Shown: one piece after another, positions 1 to 7,830 of the stretch | Numbering within the stretch: the first letter of the stretch is position 1 | Layout of the letters: the number at the start of each line of letters is the position of its first letter | Assembly: GCF_000430765.1 (NCBI RefSeq) | Contig: NZ_KE387245.1 | Coordinates: forward strand, 62,001 to 126,000 | Reading direction: 5' to 3' | DNA: 64,000 nt | DNA from: Peribacillus kribbensis DSM 17871 | GTDB lineage: Bacteria > Bacillota > Bacilli > Bacillales > DSM-1321 | Translations under genes and position numbers: made by a program | The notes under the pieces: generated by a model | The model's input: only the letters and a program-made list of their open reading frames with translations | Databases searched by the model: none | What the model was told of the DNA's origin: nothing

Positions 1-12
1 TCAGGCTTGGTT

Positions 13-102
13 TTTTGCTCAATCCTCATATTTTGCTCAAAGACCCGATTATTTTGCTCAGCGTCCCCTCCTTTTTGCCCGGGGCATCAGGGTTTTTGCT
101 CA
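13..102. repeat. Degenerate 21-nt tandem repeat, continues off the left edge
   Basis: The 9-mer TTTTGCTCA recurs at 13, 31, 52 and 94, with a variant TTTTGCCC at 73. The spacing is 18, 21, 21 and 21 nt, so the last units keep a seven-codon period. On the minus strand the unit reads TGAGCAAAA. A minus-strand AGGAGG precedes an ATG at 103, giving a 25-residue peptide (103 down to 26) in which S-K recurs every seven residues. Whether the peptide is made is unknown. Confidence 0.7.
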
Positions 103-103
103 T
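26..103 (-). CDS. Possible 25-aa repeat peptide
   Basis: A short minus-strand frame begins at an ATG with a well-placed AGGAGG six to nine bases upstream and ends at TGA (26-28). It is built from the 21-nt repeats, so its seven-residue periodicity (LSK motif) follows from the DNA repeat. The same frame resumes after the stop toward the window edge. It may be a minisatellite that happens to look translated. No function is assigned. Confidence 0.2.
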   Translation of the reverse strand: MSKNPDAPGKKEGTLSKIIGSLSKI

Positions 104-121
104 TGTCCTCCTGAATTCTCT

Positions 122-160
122 ATAAAAAAAGAAGCCGCCCAATGGCAGCTTCTTTTTTTA
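122..160 (-). terminator. Rho-independent terminator after gntK
   Basis: Stem GAAGC-x-GCC / GGC-x-GCTTC around a CAAT loop, flanked by seven A on the left and seven T on the right. It can work in both directions and sits directly at the gntK stop. Confidence 0.85.
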
Positions 161-1696
161 AACCCACTTCTTTTGGAAATCGGCAATCCTCTTATATTCA
201 CTCTCAAATAATCTAGAAAGGCGGATATAGATTGGGGTCAGGTCATTATAGATCGCTACATGCTCCTGGTTAGGAGTATGATGGTAGGTTGCCCCGATCA
301 TTTCGGAAACTACGTTCAGGCTCTCCACTTCACCAAGGCCGTATAGTCCGAGGATAGCTGCCCCCAGGCAGGAGCTTTCAAAGCTTTCTGGGATGTATAC
401 TTCATGATTGAAGATGTCAGTCATCATCTGCCTCCACAGCTCGGAGCGGGCGAAACCTCCTGTCGCATGGATTTTCACCGGTTCTCCGATTAATTCCTTA
501 AGTGCAAGGAGGACGGTATACAGATTGAAGATAACGCCTTCTAGGACAGCACGAATCATGTGTTCTTTTTTATGATGCATGCCGAGTCCGAAGAAGGAGC
601 CTCTTGCATTGGAATCCCATAATGGCGCCCTTTCTCCGGCCAGATAAGGATGGAACAGGAGTCCGTCTGCACCCGGTGTTACACGGTCGGCAATTTCGGT
701 CAATACCTCATAAGGATCCTTGCCAAGTCTCTTTGCGGCAGATACCTCTGAATCACCCAGCTGGTCGCGTACCCATCTGAATATCATGCCTCCATTGTTA
801 ACCGGCCCGCCGATAACCCAGTGATCCTCGGTAAGTGCATAACAGAAAATCCTTCCTTTTGGATCCGTAACCGGGCGGTCTGTTACAGCCCTGATTGCGC
901 CGCTTGTGCCGATTGTGACAGCAACTACACCCTTATCGATGGCGTTTACTCCCAGATTGGAAAGAACCCCATCTCCTGCGCCGACTACAAAAGGAATGTC
1001 CTCTCTTAAATTCATTTCCTGTGCGAATACCTTATCAAGTCCAGTCAGACTGTAAGTGGTAGGAACCGGTCGAGACAGTCTCTCTGGAGTTATCCCGCTG
1101 ATCTGCAGGGCCTCTTCATCCCATTTAAGCGTATGGATGTTGAATAGACCTGTTGATGACGCAATAGAATAATCCACAACATACTCCTTAAATAATTTAA
1201 AGAATATATATTCTTTAATAGAGATGAATTTAAATGTATTAGCAAATATCTCTGCATAATCATTTTTAAGCCAAACCAATTTGGCAAGCGGCGACATTGG
1301 ATGGATCGGTGTCCCCGTACGGCGGTAAATTTCATGGCCGTTCATTTCAGCCTTTATTTTTTCCACCCATTCAGAGCTTCGGTTATCTGCCCAGGTAATA
1401 CATTCAGTCAATGGTCTTCCTACTGCATCTACAGCGATTAAACTGTGCATGGCTGAACTGAACGATACACAAACAATATCCTTACTCTGTACTGAGCTGG
1501 ACTGAATGGCCAGTTTTACGGATTCGACAACAGCGCGGAAAATTTCTTCAGGATCTTGCACCGCAGTTTCCGGTGTTGGTGAATATAATGGGTATTCAAC
1601 CCCATATTTTGAAATTACTGTACCATCTGTAGAAAATAAGACGGATTTTGTGCTGGTAGTTCCTATATCCACTCCGATTACATATTTTTTGTTCAT
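158..1696 (-). CDS. gntK: Gluconokinase (FGGY carbohydrate kinase)
   Basis: Phosphorylates D-gluconate to 6-phosphogluconate in the cytoplasm, feeding the pentose-phosphate pathway. The protein is 512 aa, close to the usual length of Bacillus GntK. The N-terminal nucleotide-binding strand-loop GVDIGTTSTKSVLF lies near residue 6, and the second actin-like half begins around residue 250 (GAGDGVLSNLG). The ATG at 1696 is chosen because AGGAGGG stands seven bases upstream; a start nine codons further upstream lacks this. It is divergent from an RpiR-type regulator, and the gluconate permease lies 1.2 kb away, which separates gluconate from other FGGY substrates such as xylulose. Transcription is probably controlled by that regulator and by CcpA (cre at 1821-1835). 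Confidence 0.9.
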   Translation of the reverse strand: MNKKYVIGVDIGTTSTKSVLFSTDGTVISKYGVEYPLYSPTPETAVQDPEEIFRAVVESVKLAIQSSSVQSKDIVCVSFSSAMHSLIAVDAVGRPLTECITWADNRSSEWVEKIKAEMNGHEIYRRTGTPIHPMSPLAKLVWLKNDYAEIFANTFKFISIKEYIFFKLFKEYVVDYSIASSTGLFNIHTLKWDEEALQISGITPERLSRPVPTTYSLTGLDKVFAQEMNLREDIPFVVGAGDGVLSNLGVNAIDKGVVAVTIGTSGAIRAVTDRPVTDPKGRIFCYALTEDHWVIGGPVNNGGMIFRWVRDQLGDSEVSAAKRLGKDPYEVLTEIADRVTPGADGLLFHPYLAGERAPLWDSNARGSFFGLGMHHKKEHMIRAVLEGVIFNLYTVLLALKELIGEPVKIHATGGFARSELWRQMMTDIFNHEVYIPESFESSCLGAAILGLYGLGEVESLNVVSEMIGATYHHTPNQEHVAIYNDLTPIYIRLSRLFESEYKRIADFQKKWV

Positions 1697-1740
1697 AAAA
1701 AGGCCCTCCTGTTTAACAATCATTCACTTCTTTATATAGT

Positions 1741-1763
1741 ATGAGACTCTATTAAGGTCTCAT
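1741..1763. promoter_or_regulatory. Candidate operator for the RpiR-type gluconate regulator
   Basis: Perfect 7-bp inverted repeat ATGAGAC-N9-GTCTCAT downstream of the gntK promoter. A related half site (ACGAGAC) lies at 1789-1795 near the expected transcription start. The position suits repression of gntK; the binding protein is inferred. Confidence 0.55.
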
Positions 1764-1797
1764 TTTAAAAGGTGAAAATTTTTTTCATACGAGACTT

Positions 1798-1825
1798 ATT
1801 ATACTCTATTATTTTAGTATAGCAA
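1798..1825 (-). promoter_or_regulatory. SigA promoter of gntK
   Basis: On the minus strand: -35 TTGCTA (1825-1820), 16-bp spacer, -10 TATAAT (1803-1798). Confidence 0.6.
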
Positions 1826-1835
1826 ACGATTGCAA
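1821..1835. promoter_or_regulatory. cre site (CcpA) at the gnt promoter
   Basis: Read on the minus strand, TTGCAATCGTTTGCT fits the consensus WTGNAANCGNWNNCW at every position. It overlaps the gntK -35 element, which suits glucose repression. Confidence 0.65.
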
Positions 1836-1840
1836 GAAAT

Positions 1841-1869
1841 TTTTTTTCGCGAGATAAATATGCTATACT
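1841..1869 (+). promoter_or_regulatory. Extended -10 promoter of the RpiR-type regulator gene
   Basis: TGC-TATACT at 1861-1869 is an extended -10. The -35 region is a T-rich weak match. The ATG at 1902 lies about 26 bp past the expected start point. Confidence 0.45.
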
Positions 1870-1901
1870 GAAGATATACCCATACGAAAGGGAAATAACA
1901 T

Positions 1902-2702
1902 ATGAATGAGAATTGCCTGGGGAGAATCCGCTCTTCGTATTCAAAATTCAGCGAGAAAGAAAAGAAAGTTGCCGATTATATTCTTAGCAATCCCGAAGTA
2001 ATCGTTCACCGGACGATCAATGATGTAGCAGACGATCTCGGCCTTGCGGATGCAACAGTTTTCAGATTTTCTAAGAGAATAGGCTATAAAGGCTTTCAGG
2101 CAATGAAAATAGCGCTTGCTTCTGAATATACCACTCCTGCTGCTCCGGATGATGAGGATGAAATAAAAGAATCCAGTCTGTCCGTTACGGACGAATACTT
2201 TCAGGTACAAACCAAGATCCTTCAGTCCATGAAACGAGATATGAATCTGGAAACAATCAGTCAGGCTGTTGATTTAGTGCGTTTCGCTGAAAACGTTGTC
2301 ATATTTGCCGGCTCTAAATGGACGGCAATTGCCAATGAAGCATCGCAGCGATTCACATTGGCAGGCATTAAGGCACATGCAGTAACAAACCCTTTGCTAC
2401 AGCCTATTTCAGCAAGCCTGATGAATCAGAAAGAAGCTGCCATAGTTCTTACAGATGCATTCAATGATGAAGAAACCTCTGCTCTTCTAAATAGTATAAA
2501 AAAGACGGGGGCAAAGGCAATTATTATGACCCTTAAACCAATAACTAATGTTAGTTTGAGTGAACAAATCATTCTTTATACAGGAATAGAAGAAACCGAT
2601 CCCCTCTTAAAAGACCTGGGAATAAGACTTTCGTTTACCTGCTACACGGATATATTATGTTTAAAGGTACAGGAACAAATGAAACAGGTAAACCAGCAAT
2701 AG
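1902..2702 (+). CDS. RpiR/MurR-family transcriptional regulator of gluconate genes
   Basis: 266 aa. Residues 1-75 form an RpiR-type helix-turn-helix (VADDLGLADATVFRFSKRIG), followed by a sugar-isomerase (SIS) domain near residues 115-240 that in this family binds a phosphorylated sugar. It is divergent from gntK, so it probably senses 6-phosphogluconate or gluconate and controls gntK, gntP and itself. B. subtilis uses a GntR-family repressor for the same job, so this is a different solution. RBS AAAGGG lies upstream of the ATG and a strong terminator follows. The family call is firm; the ligand is inferred from context. Confidence 0.8.
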   Translation: MNENCLGRIRSSYSKFSEKEKKVADYILSNPEVIVHRTINDVADDLGLADATVFRFSKRIGYKGFQAMKIALASEYTTPAAPDDEDEIKESSLSVTDEYFQVQTKILQSMKRDMNLETISQAVDLVRFAENVVIFAGSKWTAIANEASQRFTLAGIKAHAVTNPLLQPISASLMNQKEAAIVLTDAFNDEETSALLNSIKKTGAKAIIMTLKPITNVSLSEQIILYTGIEETDPLLKDLGIRLSFTCYTDILCLKVQEQMKQVNQQ

Positions 2703-2711
2703 CTCTAAGTG

Positions 2712-2750
2712 AAAAACCCCCTCTCTTCCTTGACAGAGAGGGGGTTTTTT
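2712..2750 (+). terminator. Terminator after the RpiR-type regulator
   Basis: Nine-base stem CCCCCTCTC / GAGAGGGGG with a short loop, followed by six T and preceded by five A. Confidence 0.9.
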
Positions 2751-2805
2751 AAGCTTATAAAGGATGACGGGCCTTGCTGAAGTTTTGCAGAAACGGCCAA
2801 AAATA

Positions 2806-2836
2806 AAGAAAGAGTCCGGATGAATTCATCCGGACA
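2806..2836 (-). terminator. Terminator after gntP
   Basis: A perfect 22-bp palindrome at 2814-2835 (GTCCGGATGAATTC and its complement). On the minus strand it is followed by a T-rich tract (TCTTTCTTTATTTTT). It lies 20 bases beyond the gntP stop. Confidence 0.7.
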
Positions 2837-2855
2837 GCTTTTATGGTTAATCGAT

Positions 2856-4175
2856 TTAGAAGAAAATATCCAATATTAACGCACCTGCGAAGGCAGTGAA
2901 TGAAAGAATGGTTTCGAGTACCGTCCAGGTTCTGAACGTTTCTTTTACAGACAATCCAAGATATTCCTTAACCATCCAGAAGCCTGCATCATTGACGTGA
3001 GAAAGCATCAGTGAACCGGCTCCAGTCGCAATAACCAATAGCTCAACATTTACACCGGTCATATTCTGAATGATCGGGGATACAATACCTGCAGCTGTGG
3101 TCAAGGCAACAGTCGCTGATCCTGTAGCAATCCTGATTAAACCAGCAATTAAGAATGCCAGTACTAATGGGGACAGTGACATGTTCTTAGACATCTCAGC
3201 GATTGTATTACCAACCCCGCTGTCGATTAGAATCTGTTTGAATCCTCCGCCCGCTCCAATAATCAGAAGGATGGATCCCACAGGAAGCAGACATTCTTCA
3301 GTGAACTTTTTAATTCCATTTTTGTCGATGCCCTGGCGGATGCCAAGGAAATAAAATGCAGCAAAACATGCGATTAATAAGGCAATTAACGGACTTCCGA
3401 TAAAGATAAAGAATTTCTCTAGTCCAGAATTCATGTGCATATAAGGAGCAGCTGCAGATAATATCATCAATACAACAGGAAGAAGAATAATTAAGAAAGA
3501 TATTCCAGTTCCCGGAAGATTTTTCATGGCTGTATTAACACGGATTAGTTGTGCTTCTCCTTGAGGTACTACCCGCTTATGAACCCATTTTGCAAATACC
3601 GGGCCGCCAAGGATCGCAGCTGGAATCGCAATGATTAATGAATAAAGTAGGACTTTACCAAGGTTAGCTTCGTAAATGCCGATTGCTGCAATGGCACCTG
3701 GGTGCGGAGGAACCAATCCATGGACGATGGACAATCCCGCAATGGCCGGAAGTGCGATCAGCAAGATATTTTGTTTAGATGTTTTTTGAATAGAGATTAC
3801 CAGAGGAAGCAGAATTAAAATGCCAACCTCAAAAAATACAGGAATTCCGATAATAAAACCGGCAGCCAGCATGGCCCATGGCAGTTTCTTGACGCCGAAT
3901 TTTTTTACAAAGAAATCAGCAATTTGAAGACCAGCGCCTGATTCAGACATCATTTTACCAAGTATGGTTCCCAGAGCAAGAATCCCGATAAGGTGGCCTA
4001 AGACACCCCCGACCCCCGTTTCGAACCCGCTTACAATCTTGTCCATGGATAATCCAGTAAAGATTGCAAGGAATAAGCTGGCAACTGTTAAACTTATAAA
4101 TGCATGCCACTTAAATACTGAGACACCAATGATAACAATTGCAATTGCTAATAATGCGATTAATAAATGATACAT
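2856..4175 (-). CDS. gntP: Gluconate permease, GntP family
   Basis: Membrane importer for gluconate, expected to use the proton gradient like other GntP-family carriers. About 439 aa, almost entirely hydrophobic with roughly 12-14 predicted membrane segments and the family's glycine/proline-rich loops (GLVPPHPGAIAAIGIY). The ATG at 4175 is preferred because AAAGGGTGA lies six to seven bases upstream; a GTG at 4184 overlaps that RBS. It is separated from gntK by the regulator gene, so the locus is uptake, kinase and control. A near-cre sequence lies upstream at 4287. It could accept a related aldonate, but the gntK linkage favours gluconate. Confidence 0.85.
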   Translation of the reverse strand: MYHLLIALLAIAIVIIGVSVFKWHAFISLTVASLFLAIFTGLSMDKIVSGFETGVGGVLGHLIGILALGTILGKMMSESGAGLQIADFFVKKFGVKKLPWAMLAAGFIIGIPVFFEVGILILLPLVISIQKTSKQNILLIALPAIAGLSIVHGLVPPHPGAIAAIGIYEANLGKVLLYSLIIAIPAAILGGPVFAKWVHKRVVPQGEAQLIRVNTAMKNLPGTGISFLIILLPVVLMILSAAAPYMHMNSGLEKFFIFIGSPLIALLIACFAAFYFLGIRQGIDKNGIKKFTEECLLPVGSILLIIGAGGGFKQILIDSGVGNTIAEMSKNMSLSPLVLAFLIAGLIRIATGSATVALTTAAGIVSPIIQNMTGVNVELLVIATGAGSLMLSHVNDAGFWMVKEYLGLSVKETFRTWTVLETILSFTAFAGALILDIFF

Positions 4176-4286
4176 GATTTTCACCCTTTCCCTTTTACGT
4201 AAACCCTTACAAATTCTGTAATAAGAACATCTATTAATAGTCTTTCCTAATTAACACTGGTTCCTGTCATATGTAGGGTTTTTGTC

Positions 4287-4300
4287 TGTAAGCACTTTCA
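4287..4300. promoter_or_regulatory. cre-like site upstream of gntP
   Basis: TGTAAGCACTTTCA (reverse TGAAAGTGCTTACA) differs from the cre core only at the central CG. It lies about 110 bp upstream of gntP. Weak candidate. Confidence 0.35.
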
Positions 4301-4444
4301 CTTTATGTTCATATTATATGAAAAAATATTTCTTTAATCAAGAGTATTTTGAAAAAATATTTTTCCATTATAACTTTTTTTTTGAAAATGAGGGAAATTC
4401 GAAAACAAATAACCCTTTAAATGTAAAATTATTTCTTTTTGGCC

Positions 4445-5164
4445 TTAAATTTGATTTCGGATAGTGTATTGCCTGAAGCCTGCCTCCGTGATTTCCAGAC
4501 AGTTCAGCTGCCCTCCGTAGGCGCATGAACCATCTATCCCGATTTTTTTATTACCGAAAAAAATATCATTTCTTTTGTGCAAAAGCCTGGCTGGTGTATG
4601 GCCGTGAATCACTGTGAATGCATAATGATGATCCGTATGCAGGAAGCCGTCCCTGATCCAGATATAATCATAGATATCCGTATACCGCCAATCCTCTATT
4701 AAAGGGTTAATGCCGGCGTGAACAAAGATATATTCTTTCGTTTCATAAAAATAATCCAGTTCAGAAAGAAACTCAATATGCTCCTGATAATGCGACCGTA
4801 TATATTCCTTCGCTTTTTGTACCAGCTCCTCATCATAGCCGTTTTCCTTAAACCAGCCGTATCCGAGATAGCTGGAAATGGTGGCAAAACCCCCATTCAT
4901 AAAGAAATGAAGATCATTGGAAGAATGATTCCCTGACAGCCAGTCCAAAAACATCTGATCATGATTGCCCCTCAGGGCAACCGCTCCATCTTTAGCCAGC
5001 TCAATGACCAAGGATAAAGTTTCCCTGCTTTGCGGCCCACGGTCCATATAGTCACCCATAAGAATCAATAAATCCTTTTTGGGGTCATATTCCGTCTTAC
5101 CCAGCATCTCTTTAAAAGGAATCAAACACCCGTGTATATCGCTGATTGCGAGGATCCTTCTAAT
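4445..5164 (-). CDS. PPP-family metallophosphatase (serine/threonine phosphatase or Ap4A hydrolase), apparent ATT start
   Basis: Two-metal phosphatase of the PPP fold. The motifs are present in order: SDIHG (metal ligands D and H), GDYMDRG, RGNHDQ, VHAGI and HGHT. The first recognisable start (TTG at 5125) would remove SDIHG. In the same frame the reading continues upstream to an ATT at 5164, giving a 239-aa protein that begins (M)RRILAISDIHG, exactly where homologues begin; a TAG stands three codons earlier. GGGGG and AAAGGAA lie upstream as RBS candidates. No ATG, GTG or TTG is available between the TAG and SDIHG. Substrate is unknown: protein phosphatase and dinucleoside tetraphosphatase share this motif set. 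Confidence 0.75.
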   Translation of the reverse strand: MRRILAISDIHGCLIPFKEMLGKTEYDPKKDLLILMGDYMDRGPQSRETLSLVIELAKDGAVALRGNHDQMFLDWLSGNHSSNDLHFFMNGGFATISSYLGYGWFKENGYDEELVQKAKEYIRSHYQEHIEFLSELDYFYETKEYIFVHAGINPLIEDWRYTDIYDYIWIRDGFLHTDHHYAFTVIHGHTPARLLHKRNDIFFGNKKIGIDGSCAYGGQLNCLEITEAGFRQYTIRNQI

Positions 5165-5274
5165 GCTGCTCTACCCCCGTTCCTTTCTCTTTTTAACCAT
5201 TTTATGGAATTAGTATAAACAATACTCTCCTGAAAGCAAAGTTTAAAAAGGAGAAAAATTTATCGTAATGGAGT

Positions 5275-5303
5275 TTGATAATCGAACGTATGTTTGATAT
5301 AAT
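5275..5303 (+). promoter_or_regulatory. SigA promoter of tag with an embedded LexA (SOS) box
   Basis: -35 TTGATA (5275-5280), 17-bp spacer, -10 TATAAT (5298-5303). The spacer holds CGAACGTATGTTTG (5283-5296), a match to the Gram-positive LexA box CGAAC-N4-GTTYG except for the variable centre. LexA bound there would block the polymerase. Confidence 0.8.
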
Positions 5304-5336
5304 GAGATCATTAAAAGAAGAGCAGGAGGATAAGAA

Positions 5337-5894
5337 ATGGAACGCTGCGGCTGGGTAAATGATGATCCATTATATATAGAGTATCACGATACGGAATGGG
5401 GAGTTCCTGTTTATGATGACAGACTCCTATTTGAATATTTGAATCTAGAAGGAGCTCAAGCCGGTTTAAGCTGGTATACCATTCTTAAGAAAAGAGAAAA
5501 TTATCGCAGGGCCTTCAATCGGTTTGATCCTGATAAGATTGCTCAATATGATGAGGAAAAAATAAAGGAACTAATGAAAAACGAGGGAATTGTCCGGAAT
5601 TCATTGAAAATTCACGCGGTGATTGCTAATGCACATGCCTATGGGAAGGTTGTTCAGGAGTTCGGCTCCTTCAGTCGATTTATCTGGTCTTTTGTAGACG
5701 AAAAGCCGATTCAGAATCATTTTGATTCATTAGAACAAGTTCCTGCTTCTACCGAGATCAGCACCCGAATGAGCAAGGAATTAAAAAAAAGAGGCTTTAA
5801 ATTTGTCGGTCCAACCATCTGTTATGCATTCATGCAGGCTGTCGGAATGGTAAACGACCATGTAACAGCCTGCAGATGCCATAAGGGTGCCTGA
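5337..5894 (+). CDS. tag: DNA-3-methyladenine glycosylase I
   Basis: Excises 3-methyladenine from alkylated DNA, the first step of base-excision repair. 185 aa, the normal family length. The structural zinc ligands known from E. coli Tag fall at identical positions: Cys4, His17, His175 and Cys179. The helix-hairpin-helix and aromatic pocket region (EGAQAGLSWYTILKKRE) lies near residues 38-54. RBS AGGAGG is followed by ATG. The gene stands alone behind a SigA promoter with a LexA box, so it is expected to be induced by DNA damage. The neighbouring selB is convergent and unrelated. Confidence 0.95.
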   Translation: MERCGWVNDDPLYIEYHDTEWGVPVYDDRLLFEYLNLEGAQAGLSWYTILKKRENYRRAFNRFDPDKIAQYDEEKIKELMKNEGIVRNSLKIHAVIANAHAYGKVVQEFGSFSRFIWSFVDEKPIQNHFDSLEQVPASTEISTRMSKELKKRGFKFVGPTICYAFMQAVGMVNDHVTACRCHKGA

Positions 5895-5921
5895 CAGCCT
5901 ATCCATACTTAGAGACAGGGT

Positions 5922-7802
5922 TTATTGCAGCCAATGCCGCTTATTCTCTTCTCTTGTTGTTATATGTTCACTATCCATTTTTTCAAGAAAAGGAATAAGG
6001 TGCTTTCTAGATAGCTGAAGGAGCTCCTTAGCCTCGCCCGTTTCAAAGCCTGCAGGAAAGTGATTTTTCAGCAAGCTGACAGCTTGATTAAAGGTGTCTT
6101 TCCCAAGCACCAGCTGATCATTCAGTTCTGTAAGAATCTGCCTGTCAACCCAGTATCTAAGAAGGTCTGTCTTTAGCTGCTGAGGAATCCCGCTAGCGGC
6201 GAATTGCTCTTGAAAGTCAATCGGGATATACCTTTGGCCTACGATTTCCTTCAGCAGTGAATCTGCTCTTTTATTCCAGCCTCCAGGGATGTGCGGATGG
6301 AATTCACTCCATGCAAGGGTGGTCCCTTTCCTTCTTAAAATTCCAGCCTCTTGATACTTTTGGATAAAGTATTCCTGAAGATCCCTGGGATAGAGAGATA
6401 GGAACCCGGTGTATAGTTCTGCAATATTCAACCCACTTCTAAGGCTGTATGTTTCATGATACTCGGAGAGCTTTCTTTTCACCTGTTCCAGATATTCTCT
6501 CTCAATGGACTCATGTGTGATATAGCCTGATTTGTAGGATTCAAATCCGTTACCGGCTGCAATGTCGAGTACAGTTTCTACTGAGAGAGAAGTTTCATTG
6601 GCAATGGATTTTATTACAGCGCCCTTTTCCTTTTTTAGATATGAAAGGATACGGTCCAGCGGGGTCCCTTCCCTTTTTTTTCTCAGCATTTCGATGGTCT
6701 TTGATCCGAATTTGTACTTTTCGGCTGCAGGGTCCAATATCCAGCCGCCGCCTACGGTTTCTGCTGGGGAAGGCCTTCGGAGGATAAAACGATCTCCGCG
6801 TTTTACAGCGATTTCTTGATCCAGCCTGATCTGGCAGAGAATATCATGTGAGTCTGAACCAACATCATTCCGATCAAAGAAAACAAGTCTGCCCATTACC
6901 TCTGAGGTGCCCGTATAGCATTTCACTTCCATCCGCTGCTTTAAATCCTTGCTAAGAACTCTGGCACTGGAAAAAACAACATCGATGATTTTCGTGCTCC
7001 TGATTTCTGGATCTGCTATCAGAATGTCCCCGCGCTTAATTTCAGTGTGTGCTATGCCGGCAAGATTGACCGCAGCACGCTGCCCGGCATTTATTTCTCT
7101 CACTTCATGATTATGTACCTGCAGCTGCCTTGCTTTGGTCTCAAGTCCGGTAGGATAGACGAACAAAGAATGGCCTTCTGATAGTCTGCCGTTATAGACA
7201 GTCCCTCTTACAACTGTCCCATGCCCTTTTACAGTGAATACCTGATCAACCGGCATGCGGAAAGTCCCCGCTGAATCAAGCGGCTCAAGTGACTCAAGCT
7301 CAGAAAGGATTTCGTTTCTCAGTTCTTCTATCCCCTTTTTTGTTAGACTGTCCACAAAAATCAACGGAGAATCTTCAAAGAATGTGCCTTCCAGCTCAAG
7401 GGCAATCTCTTCCCGCACAAGAGCAGAGAAATCTGCATCCACTTTGTCAATCTTCGTAATGGCAACAATGCCCTTTGTAACCCCGAGAAACTCCAGGATT
7501 TCAAGATGTTCCTTTGTCTGCGGCATGACTCCTTCATCTGCAGCGACTACCAGGATCACAAGGCTTATGCCTGCGGAACCAGCAATCATCTGACGGATAA
7601 AACGCTCATGTCCGGGAACATCTATGACCGATACGTGCAGCTCCTCATTTTGAATGAGCGGTGCAAAGCCCAATTCAATGGAAATCTGGCGTTCTTTTTC
7701 TTCCTTTAGCCGGTCAGTATCCACATTGGTCAATGCCTTGGTCAGCGATGTCTTGCCATGATCGATATGGCCAGCCATGCCGATTGTAAAATGTTTTGTC
7801 AT
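5922..7802 (-). CDS. selB: Selenocysteine-specific elongation factor SelB
   Basis: GTPase that carries Sec-tRNA(Sec) to the ribosome and recognises the SECIS hairpin beside an in-frame UGA. 626 aa. GTP-binding motifs: G1 GHIDHGKT (11-18), G3 DVPGH near residue 60, and ITKID near 115. Domains II and III follow, then winged-helix repeats in the C-terminal third that bind SECIS RNA. It is paired functionally with the tRNA-Sec gene at 17132, about 9 kb away. selA and selD are not in the window. The membrane-protein gene ends 28 bp upstream, so the two may be co-transcribed. A weak RBS precedes the ATG. Confidence 0.93.
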   Translation of the reverse strand: MTKHFTIGMAGHIDHGKTSLTKALTNVDTDRLKEEKERQISIELGFAPLIQNEELHVSVIDVPGHERFIRQMIAGSAGISLVILVVAADEGVMPQTKEHLEILEFLGVTKGIVAITKIDKVDADFSALVREEIALELEGTFFEDSPLIFVDSLTKKGIEELRNEILSELESLEPLDSAGTFRMPVDQVFTVKGHGTVVRGTVYNGRLSEGHSLFVYPTGLETKARQLQVHNHEVREINAGQRAAVNLAGIAHTEIKRGDILIADPEIRSTKIIDVVFSSARVLSKDLKQRMEVKCYTGTSEVMGRLVFFDRNDVGSDSHDILCQIRLDQEIAVKRGDRFILRRPSPAETVGGGWILDPAAEKYKFGSKTIEMLRKKREGTPLDRILSYLKKEKGAVIKSIANETSLSVETVLDIAAGNGFESYKSGYITHESIEREYLEQVKRKLSEYHETYSLRSGLNIAELYTGFLSLYPRDLQEYFIQKYQEAGILRRKGTTLAWSEFHPHIPGGWNKRADSLLKEIVGQRYIPIDFQEQFAASGIPQQLKTDLLRYWVDRQILTELNDQLVLGKDTFNQAVSLLKNHFPAGFETGEAKELLQLSRKHLIPFLEKMDSEHITTREENKRHWLQ

Positions 7803-7830
7803 TCTAAAATTCCAATCTCTCTATATAGTT

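Noticed and set aside
13-102. CRISPR array at the left edge
   Set aside because: Units are 18-21 nt with no spacers of constant length, repeats are only about 9 nt, and no cas genes are present.
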